Of a stretch of DNA of 64,000 bases, positions 8,869 to 17,683 are shown piece by piece. Source of the stretch: Chryseosolibacter sp964438975 (GTDB taxonomy: Bacteria > Bacteroidota > Bacteroidia > Cytophagales > Cyclobacteriaceae); NCBI GenBank assembly GCA_964438975.1, contig CAYTMU010000013.1:1-64000 (forward strand), read 5' to 3'. Made by a program: the position numbers and the translations under genes. The notes beneath the pieces are model-generated. The model did no database searches. It was not told the origin of the DNA and was given only the letters and a program-made list of their open reading frames with translations. Within the stretch, counting starts at the first letter, position 1, and every line of letters starts with the position of its first letter.

Positions 8869-9846
8869 ATGATCACGAGATTTCTCGCTGCCGTGTCGTT
8901 CGCGGCTTTGTCGCTGTTGCCGGCCGCGACGGCGGCCTCCGCGCAGTCGTTTCCCTCGCGGCCGATCCGCATCGTGGTGCCGTTCGATGCGGGCGGGGCG
9001 ATGGACGTGGTGGTCCGCCTGATCGGTCAGGCGGCGTCCGCGCAGGGCGGACCGCAGATCGTGGTCGAGAACAAGACCGGCGGCGGCGGGGTGATCGGCA
9101 CGATGGCCGTGCGCGAGGCCGCGCCGGACGGCTACACGCTGCTCGAAGGCAGCAGCAGCACCCATGTGCTCAATCCGCACATGATGCCGAAATTCCCCTA
9201 CGATCCGGTCAAGGATTTCCAGCCCGTCACCATGCTGGTGAAGGTGCCGCAGTTCCTGGCGGTGCCGGGCGGCTCGCCGGTCAGGTCGGTGGCGGACCTG
9301 CAGGAGCTGGCCCGCAAGAAGCCGGGTGGACTGTCCTACGGCTCGGCCGGCGTCGGCTCGGCCCCGCACATGACCGCGGCGCTGCTGGAGAGGTCTCTCG
9401 GCGTGCCGATGACCCATGTGCCCTATCGCGGCATGGCGTCGGCGCTGACCGATCTGATCGCGGGCCGCATCGACTTCGTGTTCAGCAGCACGGCGTCGTT
9501 CGGCGGGCAGGCGGCGGACGGCAAGATCAGGCTACTGGCGGTGGCGGGCAGCCATCGGGTCTCGCAACTGCCGGACGTTCCCTCGATGGCGGAGGCCGGG
9601 CATCCCGGCGTGGAGCTGGACCTGTGGTTCGGCATCCTGGCGCCGGCGGGCACCGATCCGGCCATCGTCAGCACCCTCAACGGGATCTTCGCCAAGGCCT
9701 CGAAAGACCCCGCCGTGGTCAAGCGCTTCGCCGACATGGGGCTGGAGATCGCGATCGGGTCGCCGGCGCAGTTCCGGCAGGCGATCGAGTCCGAGAACAA
9801 GCGGCTCGGCCCGTTCGTCCGGGAGTTGGCCGCCAGGCCGAAGTGA
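8869..9846 (+). CDS. Bug/TctC-family periplasmic solute-binding protein
   Basis: 325 residues, only 16 nt after the monooxygenase, so co-transcribed. A signal peptide (LSLLPAATAASA) is followed by QSFPSRPIRIVVPFDAGGAMDVVVRL, VENKTGGGGVIGTMAV and GLSYGSAGVGSAPHM. Bug proteins close over a carboxylate through a conserved Asp/Ala loop and two water molecules; the AGGAMD and SAGVGSAPH segments correspond. It is a second receptor in the same putative operon as the 6155 gene. That duplication could mean two related ligands. Confidence 0.9.
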   Translation: MITRFLAAVSFAALSLLPAATAASAQSFPSRPIRIVVPFDAGGAMDVVVRLIGQAASAQGGPQIVVENKTGGGGVIGTMAVREAAPDGYTLLEGSSSTHVLNPHMMPKFPYDPVKDFQPVTMLVKVPQFLAVPGGSPVRSVADLQELARKKPGGLSYGSAGVGSAPHMTAALLERSLGVPMTHVPYRGMASALTDLIAGRIDFVFSSTASFGGQAADGKIRLLAVAGSHRVSQLPDVPSMAEAGHPGVELDLWFGILAPAGTDPAIVSTLNGIFAKASKDPAVVKRFADMGLEIAIGSPAQFRQAIESENKRLGPFVRELAARPK

Positions 9847-9905
9847 CGCCGAAGTGACGCATGCGATCGCGCAGGCTTCGCTCCCGCGAAGCCTGCGCTT
9901 CGGCT

Positions 9906-11435
9906 CTAACTCTTCTCCCCCGCAACCTCCGCCTCCGCCAGCCTGGCGCGCCAGTCCGCGCGCTGGCGGAGATAGCCGTAGGCCGACAGCGCCAGCAGGG
10001 CGGCGCTGACCAGCAGCAGGGCCAGCGCGATCGGCCGCTCCACGAAGATCGACCAGGTTCCGTCCGACATGATCAGCGACTGGCGCAGGCTCATCTCGAA
10101 GATCGGTGCGATCACGAGACCCAGCACCAGCGGCGCGGGATCGAAGCCGAACTTCTTGAGCGCATAGCCGAGCACGCCGCAGATCAGCATGATCCAGACG
10201 TCTACGATGGAATGGTTCACCTCGTAGACCCCGATGATGCAGAACATGATGATCATCGGGTAGAGATAGGCGTAGGGGATGCGCAGCAGGTTCACGAACA
10301 CGCCGACCAGCGGCAGGTTCAGGAGCAGCAGCATCAGGTTGCCCACATACATCGAGGCGACGAAGCCCCAGAATACGTTGGGATGGTCGTTGATCAGCGA
10401 GGGGCCCGGCGGCACGCCATGGATCAGGAGCGCCGCCATCAGCACCGCGATCACCGGGCCGGTCGGAAGGCCGAGCGCCAGCATCGGCACGAAGGCGCCG
10501 GTGGAGGCCGCGTTGTTCGCGGATTCCGGGCCGGCGACGCCGGCGACCGCGCCCTTGCCGAACTCATCCGGGGTCTTCGAGAGCTTCTTCTCCAGCGCGT
10601 AGGACATGAAGCTGGAGATGATGTGCGCGGAGCCGGGGATGATGCCGATGAAGAAGCCCAGCACCGAGCCGCGCGCCACCGGCGCGGCCGATTGCCGCCA
10701 TTCGGCGCGGCTCGGCAGCAGCTCGCGCAGCTTCGGCCGGGCCACGTCGGTGGTGACCTGACGGCTCGGCGTGGCGAGGATCTCGCCGAGCCCGAACAGG
10801 CCCACGGCGACCGGCACGATGCCGATGCCGTCACCCAACTCCGGCACGCCGAACGAAAAGCGGAAGTGCCCGGTCATCACGTCGATGCCGATGGTGCCGA
10901 GCAGCAGCCCGAGCGCCGCCATCAGCAGCGTGCGCGCCAGCGAGCTGGTGGACATGTAGGCGAGGAACACGAGCCCCAGCACCAGCAGTGCGGTGTATTC
11001 GGGGGGGCCGAAGCGCAGGGCAAAAGTCGCCAGCGGCGGCGCCACCAGCGTCAGCATGACGACGCCGAAGGTGCCGGCGACGAACGAGCCGACGGCGGCG
11101 ATGCACAGCGCGGCTCCCGCGCGGCCCTTGCGCGCCATCGCGTTGCCGTCGATGCAGGTCATCACCGACGCGGCCTCGCCGGGGATGCGCAGCAGGATGG
11201 AGGTGGTCGAGCCGCCGTATTGCGAGCCGTAATAGATGCCGGCCAGCATCACGATCGCCTTGGTGGCGTCGAGGCCGAAGGTGAGCGGCAGCAGGATGCT
11301 GATGCCCGCGAGCGGGCCGATGCCGGGCAGCATGCCCACCAGCGTGCCCACGATGCAGCCGATGAAGGCGTACCACAGCACGTCCGGCCGCAGCGCGACC
11401 GAGAAACCGAGCGTCAGGCTGTCGATGATTTCCAC
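9906..11435 (-). CDS. tctA: Tripartite tricarboxylate transporter, large membrane subunit TctA
   Basis: 509 residues, GTG start at 11435, with about 12 hydrophobic spans. The family signatures are GTLVGMLPGIGPLAG near residue 30, GSQYGGSTTSILLRIPGE near residue 72, and a matching second-half segment with GSAHIISSF, LALGLPTGP and GVPPGPSLI. TctA is the transport subunit of a cation-driven secondary importer that receives its organic acid ligand from TctC. It follows tctB by 3 nt, at the end of the operon VOC-cyclase-tctC-tctB-tctA. This is the only complete TTT system in the window. Confidence 0.95.
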   Translation of the reverse strand: MEIIDSLTLGFSVALRPDVLWYAFIGCIVGTLVGMLPGIGPLAGISILLPLTFGLDATKAIVMLAGIYYGSQYGGSTTSILLRIPGEAASVMTCIDGNAMARKGRAGAALCIAAVGSFVAGTFGVVMLTLVAPPLATFALRFGPPEYTALLVLGLVFLAYMSTSSLARTLLMAALGLLLGTIGIDVMTGHFRFSFGVPELGDGIGIVPVAVGLFGLGEILATPSRQVTTDVARPKLRELLPSRAEWRQSAAPVARGSVLGFFIGIIPGSAHIISSFMSYALEKKLSKTPDEFGKGAVAGVAGPESANNAASTGAFVPMLALGLPTGPVIAVLMAALLIHGVPPGPSLINDHPNVFWGFVASMYVGNLMLLLLNLPLVGVFVNLLRIPYAYLYPMIIMFCIIGVYEVNHSIVDVWIMLICGVLGYALKKFGFDPAPLVLGLVIAPIFEMSLRQSLIMSDGTWSIFVERPIALALLLVSAALLALSAYGYLRQRADWRARLAEAEVAGEKS

Positions 11436-11438
11436 GGG

Positions 11439-11885
11439 TCAGAACCAGAGCAGGCCGCGTTCGAGCGGCGCTTTCAATGCCTTGCCGAACAGCCAGTAGG
11501 CGAACAGCGTGAGACCGATGCTGTAGGCCGCGGCCGGAACGAGGCGGCGGCGCTCGACCACGACGAGCAGCGCGAACAGCAGCATCGACATGGTGATGAT
11601 GAAGCCCAGCGGCCTGTAGAGCATGGTTCCCGCGGCGGCGATCAGCACGAGCTGGATCGCGTGCCAGCGGTCGCTCCAGCCCAGCCCGGCGACCGGAGGG
11701 CTGTCGTGGCCGGCGACCATCACGGCTACGGCGAAGACCATCATCAGCACCGCCATCAGCTTCGGCATCATGCCGGCGCCGGGCGACGAGATGCTGCCGA
11801 ACGGCAGGTCGGTGCCGAGTGCGAACACCAGGAGCCCGAGGGCGATGAAGGCGATGCCGGCGACGTGATCGGAGCGAAGCGTCAT
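11439..11885 (-). CDS. tctB: Tripartite tricarboxylate transporter, small membrane subunit TctB
   Basis: 148 residues with four predicted membrane spans (around GIAFIALGLLVFALG, LMAVLMMVFAVAVMVAG, LVLIAAAGTMLYRPLGFII and AYSIGLTLFAYWLFGKAL). Its N-terminal GAGMMPKLMAVLMM element is typical of the family. TctB supports TctA but has no catalytic motif. A GAGGAAACC ribosome site precedes ATG 11885. A strong hairpin (11901-11921) separates it from tctC. Confidence 0.92.
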   Translation of the reverse strand: MTLRSDHVAGIAFIALGLLVFALGTDLPFGSISSPGAGMMPKLMAVLMMVFAVAVMVAGHDSPPVAGLGWSDRWHAIQLVLIAAAGTMLYRPLGFIITMSMLLFALLVVVERRRLVPAAAYSIGLTLFAYWLFGKALKAPLERGLLWF

Positions 11886-11896
11886 GAATGTCGGTT

Positions 11897-11923
11897 TCCT
11901 CCCCGCCGCAGAGCGGCGGGGCC
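11897..11923. promoter_or_regulatory. Intercistronic hairpin between tctC and tctB
   Basis: A perfect 9-bp stem, CCCCGCCGC (11901-11909) with GCGGCGGGG (11913-11921), has a 3-nt loop and no T-run on either strand. Read on the minus strand it lies after the tctC stop and just before the tctB ribosome site. That position suits a 3'-stabilising or partially terminating hairpin giving more binding protein than membrane subunits (inference). Confidence 0.5.
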
Positions 11924-11959
11924 ATCAGGGGACCAAAGCGGGGCGAGACGTGCGGCCGG

Positions 11960-12952
11960 TCAGCCGGCGATCTTGCCGATGGACTGCACGGCGGCCTCGA
12001 CCCGCTTGGCGTCCTCGTCCCAGAACTTCGCGAATTCCGGCTGGTCCATGTAGGCGACGTCCTGGCCGAGATTGGCGATCGCTTTCTTGAACTGGTCGGT
12101 CTCCACCGCCTTGCGCGACGCATCGCGCCATACCTTGACCGCCTCTTCCGGCGTGCCGCGCGGCGCGAACAGCCCGACCCAGAGATAGAATTCGACGTCG
12201 AAACCCAGCTCCTTCATGGTCGGCACGTCAGGCAGGCTCGGGGCGCGCTTCGCGCCGAAGGAGGCCAGCGCCCGCACCTTGCCGGCCCTGAGCTGGCCGC
12301 TCGCGGCGGCGATCGAGGACACCAGCACCTGCGAGTTGTTGCCGAGCAGAGCGGTGAGCGCCGGCCCGCCGCCGTTGGTCGGCAGATGGCGCATCTGGAT
12401 GCCGGCCGCTTTCATGAACAGCGCAGCGGGCAGGTGCAGCGCGCCGTACAAGCCCGACGAGCTGAACACCAGGCCGTTGGGCCGCTTCTTGGCATCCTCG
12501 ATCAGCTCCTTGAGCGTCTTGTGCGGCTGCTGGGCGTTGACCACCACGAGGCAGGGATCGGCGACGTAGCGCGCCACCGGGATGAAGTTGGCGCGGGTGA
12601 ACTTGGGCTCGCGTCCGAACAGCTTGTCGACCTCGGCGAAGCCGGAGATCGAGGTGATGTGCATCAGCATCGTGTAGCCGTCCGGCTTGGCGCTGGCGGC
12701 GAACTGCGCGCCGACCGCGCCTGCGGCGCCGGCCTTGGTCTCGATCACCACCGGTTGTTTGACGATCGGCTCCAGCACTGCGGCGAGCGGGCGGGCCACC
12801 ACGTCGGCAGCGCCGCCCGGCGGGAAGGGATTGATGAAGGTGACGGGCCGCGCGGGATAGGCCTGGGCGAGGGCGGGGTTGGCGGCGAGCACGGCGGCGG
12901 CCGCGGCGGAGCCGGCCACGAATTGACGACGGCCCAGCAGATGGTGGTCCAT
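11960..12952 (-). CDS. tctC: Tripartite tricarboxylate transporter receptor TctC
   Basis: 330 residues from ATG 12952, which follows AGGGAGGA; the longer open frame upstream is a shadow of the cyclase region. It has an N-terminal Arg-Arg signal (LLGRRQFVAGSAAAAA, possibly Tat-dependent), then AYPARPVTFINPFPPGGAADVVARPL, IETKAGAAGAVGAQ and NGLVFSSSGLYGALHL. Because tctB and tctA follow directly, this is the cognate receptor of that importer. The upstream cyclase and VOC genes suggest the substrate is a ring-derived or hydroxylated carboxylate. Confidence 0.93.
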   Translation of the reverse strand: MDHHLLGRRQFVAGSAAAAAVLAANPALAQAYPARPVTFINPFPPGGAADVVARPLAAVLEPIVKQPVVIETKAGAAGAVGAQFAASAKPDGYTMLMHITSISGFAEVDKLFGREPKFTRANFIPVARYVADPCLVVVNAQQPHKTLKELIEDAKKRPNGLVFSSSGLYGALHLPAALFMKAAGIQMRHLPTNGGGPALTALLGNNSQVLVSSIAAASGQLRAGKVRALASFGAKRAPSLPDVPTMKELGFDVEFYLWVGLFAPRGTPEEAVKVWRDASRKAVETDQFKKAIANLGQDVAYMDQPEFAKFWDEDAKRVEAAVQSIGKIAG

Positions 12953-13083
12953 GTGTTCCTCCCTGACGTGGCGGCCCGTTCGGAGCCCCCGGTCGCGCCG
13001 GCTTGTGCCGGTCGCGGGTTCGATGCCGCGATGGTAGCGAGCCGGGCAGGGGTGGGCAACCTCGCCCTCCGGTGGCGCCGCCG

Positions 13084-13857
13084 TCAGTCGAGGATCGCCA
13101 CGGCTCTCGTCCAGCCTGCGGAGGCCGCGTGGATCTTCACGGGGAAGCAGCTCACCGTGAAGCCGGTGGCGGGCAGGCGCTCCAGATTGTGCAGCTTCTC
13201 CAGGTGGCAATAGCCGATCTCCCGGCCGGCCTTGTGGCCCTCCCAGATCAGGCCGGCGTCCCCGGTGGCGGCGTAGCGGTCCTTGGTGTGGGCGAAGGGC
13301 GCGTCCCAGCTCCAGCCATCGGTGCCGGTCACGCGCACGCCGCGCTCGGTGAGATAGAGCGTGGCCTCGCGGCCCATGCCGCAGCCCCGCGAGACATAAT
13401 CGGGCTGGCCGTAGGCCGCGCCGGCGGCGGTGTTGACCAGTACGATTTCGAGCGGCGACAGCGCGTGGCCGATGCGCTTCAGCTCGTCCTCGACGTCCTT
13501 CGCGGTCGCGACATAGCCGTCGGGGAAATGCCGGAAGTCCAGCTTCACGCCCGGCTGCAGGCACCACTCGATGGGCACCTCGTCGATGGTCATGGCGCGC
13601 CTGCCGCGGTCCATCGTGGAGGCGAAGTGGTAGGGCGCGTCGAGATGGGTGCCGTTGTGGGTCGAAACCTTCAGCCATTCGATCGCCCAGCCTTCGCCGT
13701 CCGGCAGGTCCTCGGGCTTGAGGCCCGGGAAGAACTGGCAGACCTCGGGCGCGGTCTGCTTGTGATCGAAGTAGCGGATGCCGGGCGCCAGCACCGGCGG
13801 ATCGGCGGGCACGCCGTTCTGGATCGCGACGGACAGGTCGATCAGCGTGCGGGGCAT
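13084..13857 (-). CDS. Cyclase-family metal-dependent hydrolase (KynB-like)
   Basis: 257 residues from ATG 13857, starting MPRTLIDLSVAIQNG as is usual for the family. The metal-binding signature HNGTHLDAPYHF lies near residue 70, with the family's second block GCGMGREATLYL and TGTDGW further on. These Zn or Mn enzymes include kynurenine formamidase and isatin hydrolase, opening amide or lactam bonds. A second, larger member is at 31931-32884. Gene order places it between a VOC protein and tctC, so it probably acts on the imported compound or a metabolite of it. The substrate is unknown. Confidence 0.85.
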   Translation of the reverse strand: MPRTLIDLSVAIQNGVPADPPVLAPGIRYFDHKQTAPEVCQFFPGLKPEDLPDGEGWAIEWLKVSTHNGTHLDAPYHFASTMDRGRRAMTIDEVPIEWCLQPGVKLDFRHFPDGYVATAKDVEDELKRIGHALSPLEIVLVNTAAGAAYGQPDYVSRGCGMGREATLYLTERGVRVTGTDGWSWDAPFAHTKDRYAATGDAGLIWEGHKAGREIGYCHLEKLHNLERLPATGFTVSCFPVKIHAASAGWTRAVAILD

Positions 13858-13943
13858 GGCGGGCGCCTTCGTTGCAGGAAACCGGAAAAGATGCGGGGCG
13901 CAACGCGAGCGCTGCGCCCCGGCGGTGGCTTCGCGGCGACGGC

Positions 13944-14411
13944 TCAGTTCGTCGCGGCGGTGAGTTCGCTCGCCTTGAGCTGCGCCTTGCGGCCCTTGAC
14001 CTCGGAGTTGTGGAAGTTCAGCTCGATCTTCACGCCGTTCGGATCGAGCAGGAAGAGCTGATAGAGGCCCTGGTCGTCCACCTGGCGTTCCTTGAAGTCG
14101 ATGCCGAGCGAGGTCAGGTGGGTGATCATGTCGTCCAGGCCCGTGGTGCGGAATCCGATGTGGTCGATCACACCGGTTCCGGTCGTGGCGTCCGACTGCT
14201 GGCCGACGTATTTCATCCGGTTCTCGCTGACGTTCTTGCCGCCGGTCGTCAGGTGCAGCACGTCCCGGTCGCCGAGATAGAGCCAGTAGACCGGAAACTT
14301 GAAATCCGGCGCGGGGCCGACCCGGAAGCCGAGAACCTTCACATACCAGTCCTTGGTGGCCTCGATGTCTTCGGTCTGGAGAAGAAAGTGTTCCATGTAG
14401 CTCAGGGGCAT
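13944..14411 (-). CDS. VOC/glyoxalase-bleomycin-resistance superfamily protein (extradiol dioxygenase-like)
   Basis: 155 residues with the paired beta-alpha-beta-beta-beta fold of the vicinal oxygen chelate superfamily. MEHFLLQTEDIEATKDWYVKVLGF opens the first module with its metal His. HIGFRTTGLDDMITHL opens the second, and LLDPNGVKIELNF contributes the metal-binding Glu. This resembles single-domain extradiol dioxygenases or lactoylglutathione lyases. It is first in the minus-strand operon with the cyclase and tctCBA, so it may cleave or isomerise a ring intermediate (inference). Confidence 0.85.
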   Translation of the reverse strand: MPLSYMEHFLLQTEDIEATKDWYVKVLGFRVGPAPDFKFPVYWLYLGDRDVLHLTTGGKNVSENRMKYVGQQSDATTGTGVIDHIGFRTTGLDDMITHLTSLGIDFKERQVDDQGLYQLFLLDPNGVKIELNFHNSEVKGRKAQLKASELTAATN

Positions 14412-14606
14412 CGGAGCCTCCCTTGAATCGTTGCAACGGCATCGCCGCGACCCGGCTTGCCCGCAGTTTCAGGCATCGGGAGGGGCGTGTCCAGCCGGGC
14501 CGGTGGGCAGGAGGGCGGCCTGCGGACGGGGGATTCGGCGCTGGCGCGCCGGCGTGGAATGCGCCTAAAATGACCGAAAATAAGCAAGCACCACCGGGAG
14601 GATATG

Positions 14607-15881
14607 ATGCTTCGGAACTTCAGGCTGAAGATTCTCGCCTGCGCGGCCGGCGCGGCGTTCGCATTGCCGGCCCTCGCACCCGCGCCCGCAGCGGCGCAGA
14701 CCGGCAAACCGATCACCATCGGCTTCGCCATGTCGCTCACCGGCCCGCTTGCCGCGATCGGCAAGCAGTCGCTGCTGGGCATGAAGATCTGGGAAGAGGA
14801 GATCAACGCCAAGGGCGGCCTGCTCGGCCGCAAGGTGCAACTGATCCATTACGACGACCAGTCGACGCCCTCGACGGTGCCGGGCATCTACACGAAGCTG
14901 CTTGACGTCGACAAGGTCGACCTCGTCATGGGTCCCTATGCGACCAACATGATTGCGCCGGCGATGCCCGTGGTGATGCAGAAAGGCAAGGTGTTCATGG
15001 GGCTGTTCGGGCTCGCCGTGAACTCCGAGTTCCAGTATCCGAAATATTTCGCGATGATCCCGACCGGGCCGGATCCGAAGCCCTCGTTCACCGAGGGCTT
15101 CTTCGACGTCGCGGCCCGGCAGAATCCCAAGCCGCAGACCGCCGCGATCGTCGCCGCCGACGCTGAATTCGCCAACAACGCCTGCGAGGGCGCGCGCGCC
15201 AACGCCAAGAAGCAGGGCTTCAAGATCGTCTACGACCGCCGCTATCCGCCGGCCACCGCGGATTTCGCGCCGATCGTCCGGGCGATCGCGGCCGCCAATC
15301 CGGACGTGGTCGCGATCTGCTCCTATCCGCTCGATTCGGTCGGCATGGTGCGCGCGGTCAACGAGCTGAACTTCCGGCCGAAGATGATCGGAGGCGCGAT
15401 GGTCGGCCTGCAGGCCACCGTGTTCAAGAACCAGCTCGGCCCGCTGCTCAACGGCTGGGTCAATTACGAGACCTGGGTGCCGGCCAAGAGCATGACCTTC
15501 GAAGGCACCGATGCGTTCTTCAAGAGGTATCAGGCGCGCGCCGGCGCGGAGGGCGTCGACCCGCTCGGCTACTACCTCGGCGGCTGGGGCTATGCCTACG
15601 CCCAGGTGTTCGAGCAGGCGATCCGCGCCGCCAATACGCTCGACGACAACAAGATCGCCGAGGTTCTGTCGAAGAACACGTTCAAGACCATTCACGGCGA
15701 GATCAAGTTCGGCAAGAACGGAGAGTGGACCCAGTCGGCGATGCTCCAGGTGCAGTACCGCGGCATCAAGCCGGGTGCCAACATCGAGACCTGGCGCGGC
15801 ATGGATGCCCAGGTCGTTCTGACTCCCGACCGGTTCAAGACCGGCGACATCATCTATCCGTTCGAGAAGGCCCGACAGTAG
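14607..15881 (+). CDS. ABC transporter periplasmic substrate-binding protein, branched-chain amino acid type (LivK-like)
   Basis: About 424 residues. ATG 14607 lies 5 nt after GGGAGG and is preferred to the adjacent ATG 14604. A signal peptide (FALPALAPAPAAAQ) is followed by KPITIGFAMSLTGPLAAIGKQSLLGMKIWEEEINAKGGLLG, the type I periplasmic fold opening of the HAAT family. VQLIHYDDQSTPSTVPGIYTKLL and NPDVVAICSYPLDSVGMVRAV follow. Family members bind branched-chain amino acids, amides, urea or aromatic acids. It faces the livHMGF genes convergently and ends in a strong terminator, so it is a separate unit that probably serves that importer. Confidence 0.9.
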   Translation: MLRNFRLKILACAAGAAFALPALAPAPAAAQTGKPITIGFAMSLTGPLAAIGKQSLLGMKIWEEEINAKGGLLGRKVQLIHYDDQSTPSTVPGIYTKLLDVDKVDLVMGPYATNMIAPAMPVVMQKGKVFMGLFGLAVNSEFQYPKYFAMIPTGPDPKPSFTEGFFDVAARQNPKPQTAAIVAADAEFANNACEGARANAKKQGFKIVYDRRYPPATADFAPIVRAIAAANPDVVAICSYPLDSVGMVRAVNELNFRPKMIGGAMVGLQATVFKNQLGPLLNGWVNYETWVPAKSMTFEGTDAFFKRYQARAGAEGVDPLGYYLGGWGYAYAQVFEQAIRAANTLDDNKIAEVLSKNTFKTIHGEIKFGKNGEWTQSAMLQVQYRGIKPGANIETWRGMDAQVVLTPDRFKTGDIIYPFEKARQ

Positions 15882-15917
15882 GCGGCGTCCGCCCGTATTG
15901 GCCTGTGACTGACGAAG

Positions 15918-15950
15918 CGCCGCGCGGGTCTTCCGCGCGGCGTTTTTGCG
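15918..15950 (+). terminator. Rho-independent terminator of the livK-like gene
   Basis: A perfect 10-bp GC stem, CGCCGCGCGG (15918-15927) with CCGCGCGGCG (15933-15942), has loop GTCTT and is followed directly by TTTTT. It lies 37 nt after the stop codon. Confidence 0.9.
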
Positions 15951-16227
15951 ACCGGCCACGCATTCCCTTTGGCCTCTACGAGGCGGACGGCGCCCGCCAT
16001 CCGCGCTCAGGGCGGTGACCCGGCGCCAGAGGCGTCATTGCCGGGTTTGATCGGCAATCCATCAGCTTGAAAGATTCTTCTTTTTCGATGGATGCGCGGG
16101 TCGGGCCCGCGCATGAAGGATTCAGATAAATCTGAAACGCTTTGACCCGTTGTATGGGTTCGGCGCACGACCAGTCCGCTCCTCAGAATGAGGTGAAGCG
16201 GAAATCCGGGTCGGGCAGGCCCGAAGC
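15951..16227. repeat. Gene-free spacer carrying Rhizobiales-type palindromic repeats
   Basis: No coding frame is convincing between the terminator and livF. It contains GCGTCATTGCCGGG followed by TGATCGGCAATCCATC, the form of a repeat common in Bradyrhizobium-like genomes. Next is a hairpin, ATGCGCGGG with CCCGCGCAT (around 16091-16114). Then comes a short palindrome, TTCAGAT-AA-ATCTGAA (around 16120-16136). The repeats sit between two convergent units. Confidence 0.6.
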
Positions 16228-16959
16228 TCAAAGTCCCAGATAGAATTTGCGGATCAGGTCGTTGTTGTTCAGTTCGTCGGCGGAGCCGCCCTCGAAGGCG
16301 ATCCGGCCGTGGACGATGACATAGCCGCGGTCGGCGATGCGGATCGCCTGGTGGAAGTTCTGCTCGGCCATCAGCACCGTGAGGTGGTAGCGCTCCTTCA
16401 ACTCCCGGATCATGTCGATGGTGCGGCTGACCAGGATCGGCGCGAGCCCGACCGACGGCTCGTCCACCAGCAGGATCTTCGGAGCGGTCATGACCGCACG
16501 GCCGAGAGCGAGCATCTGCTGCTCGCCGCCGGACATGGAGCCCGCGAGCTGCGAGCGCCGCTCGGCGAGCCGCGGAAAGGTCTCGTAGCAGGCGTCGAGG
16601 TTCTCCTTCATCTTCGCCCGCGCGGTCGGGCGAAACGCGCCGAGCGCCAGGTTCTCCTCCACCGTCAGCTTGGGGAACAGCCGGCGGCCTTCCGGCACCA
16701 GCGCAATGCCGAGATCGACGATCTGCTCGGTGGTGAGCTTCGCGAGATCGTGCTCGACGCCGTCGATGGTGGCGACGACGCGGCCGGCGCTCGGCCGCAC
16801 CATGCCCATGATGCACTTCATGAGCGTGCTCTTGCCGTTGCCGTTGGTTCCGAGCAGCACCACGGTCTCGCCCGGCCTGGCGTCGAGCGAGACGTCCTCC
16901 AGCACGCGCACGGCGCCGTAGGCCGCGTCGATCTGTGTGACGGCGATGCTACTGGCCAA
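16228..16959 (-). CDS. livF: Branched-chain amino acid-type ABC transporter ATPase LivF
   Basis: 243 residues, TTG start at 16959 overlapping the livG stop by 11 nt. Walker A is LLGTNGNGKSTLMK, signature SGGEQQMLALGRAVM, Walker B ILLVDEPSVGLAP, and the switch region LMAEQNFHQA (with Gln in place of the usual switch His). The PEGRRLFPKLTVEENL segment is characteristic of LivF. It energises import with LivG. It is the last gene of livHMGF. An internal ATG start is not evident, so the TTG is accepted. Confidence 0.93.
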   Translation of the reverse strand: MASSIAVTQIDAAYGAVRVLEDVSLDARPGETVVLLGTNGNGKSTLMKCIMGMVRPSAGRVVATIDGVEHDLAKLTTEQIVDLGIALVPEGRRLFPKLTVEENLALGAFRPTARAKMKENLDACYETFPRLAERRSQLAGSMSGGEQQMLALGRAVMTAPKILLVDEPSVGLAPILVSRTIDMIRELKERYHLTVLMAEQNFHQAIRIADRGYVIVHGRIAFEGGSADELNNNDLIRKFYLGL

Positions 16960-17683
16960 GATAGGCTCCTATCACCTCCGGATTGTCCACGACCTCGGCG
17001 GGCCTGCCGTCGGCGATCTTCCTGCCCGAAACCAGCACCACCAGCCGCTGCGAGAAGTCCATCACCGCGCGCATGATGTGCTCGATCATGATGATGGTGA
17101 CGCCGCGCTCGTTCATGCGGATCAGCAGGCTGACGATGTCGTCCACCTCCGACTGCGACAGGCCGGCCATCGCCTCGTCCGCGATCAGCAGCTTGGGATC
17201 AGCCGCCATCGCACGCGCCAGCTCCAGCTTGCGCATCTCCACCTGCGTGAGATCGTTCGGCAGCTTGTGCAGCTTGTCCTGCAGGCCCACGAGCCGGCTC
17301 AGCTCCGCGCAGCGGTCCTCGCGTTCGGCGTTCGACAGATGGCCGCCGGGGCGCGCGGCCACGGTGTAGAGCAGCGGGATGCGCAGGTTCTCCGCGACCG
17401 TCATGGTGTGAAACGGCCGCGGAAGCTGGAAGCTGCGCGCCATGCCGCGGTGGGTGCGCTGATGCGCCAGCAGGCCGTTCATCGGATGGCCGTCGAAGGT
17501 CACGGTGCCGGTCTCGTTGACCAGCGTGCCGCACATGCAGTTCACCAGCGTCGACTTGCCCGAGCCGTTGGGGCCGATCAGCCCGACCCGCTCCCCCTGG
17601 GCGACCGACAGCTGGATCCCGTCGAGGGCGACGAAGCCGCCGAAGCGCTTGCCGACGTTGTCGACCTCGAGCAGCGGAGCCAT
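16949..17683 (-). CDS. livG: Branched-chain amino acid-type ABC transporter ATPase LivG
   Basis: 244 residues from ATG 17683, overlapping the livM stop by 1 nt. Walker A is LIGPNGSGKSTLVN, LivG-type TRTHRGMARSFQLPRPF around residue 80, signature region LTQVEMRKLELARAMA (degenerate, as is usual for LivG), Walker B LLIADEAMAGLSQSE and IEHIM switch. It pairs with LivF as the nucleotide-binding dimer under LivH/LivM. Confidence 0.93.
   Translation of the reverse strand: MAPLLEVDNVGKRFGGFVALDGIQLSVAQGERVGLIGPNGSGKSTLVNCMCGTLVNETGTVTFDGHPMNGLLAHQRTHRGMARSFQLPRPFHTMTVAENLRIPLLYTVAARPGGHLSNAEREDRCAELSRLVGLQDKLHKLPNDLTQVEMRKLELARAMAADPKLLIADEAMAGLSQSEVDDIVSLLIRMNERGVTIIMIEHIMRAVMDFSQRLVVLVSGRKIADGRPAEVVDNPEVIGAYLGQ

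Noticed and set aside
9861..12053. 730-residue open frame on the plus strand
   Set aside because: It runs antisense to tctA, tctB and the end of tctC, is full of His/Arg/Glu and has no motif. The three tct genes are unmistakable.
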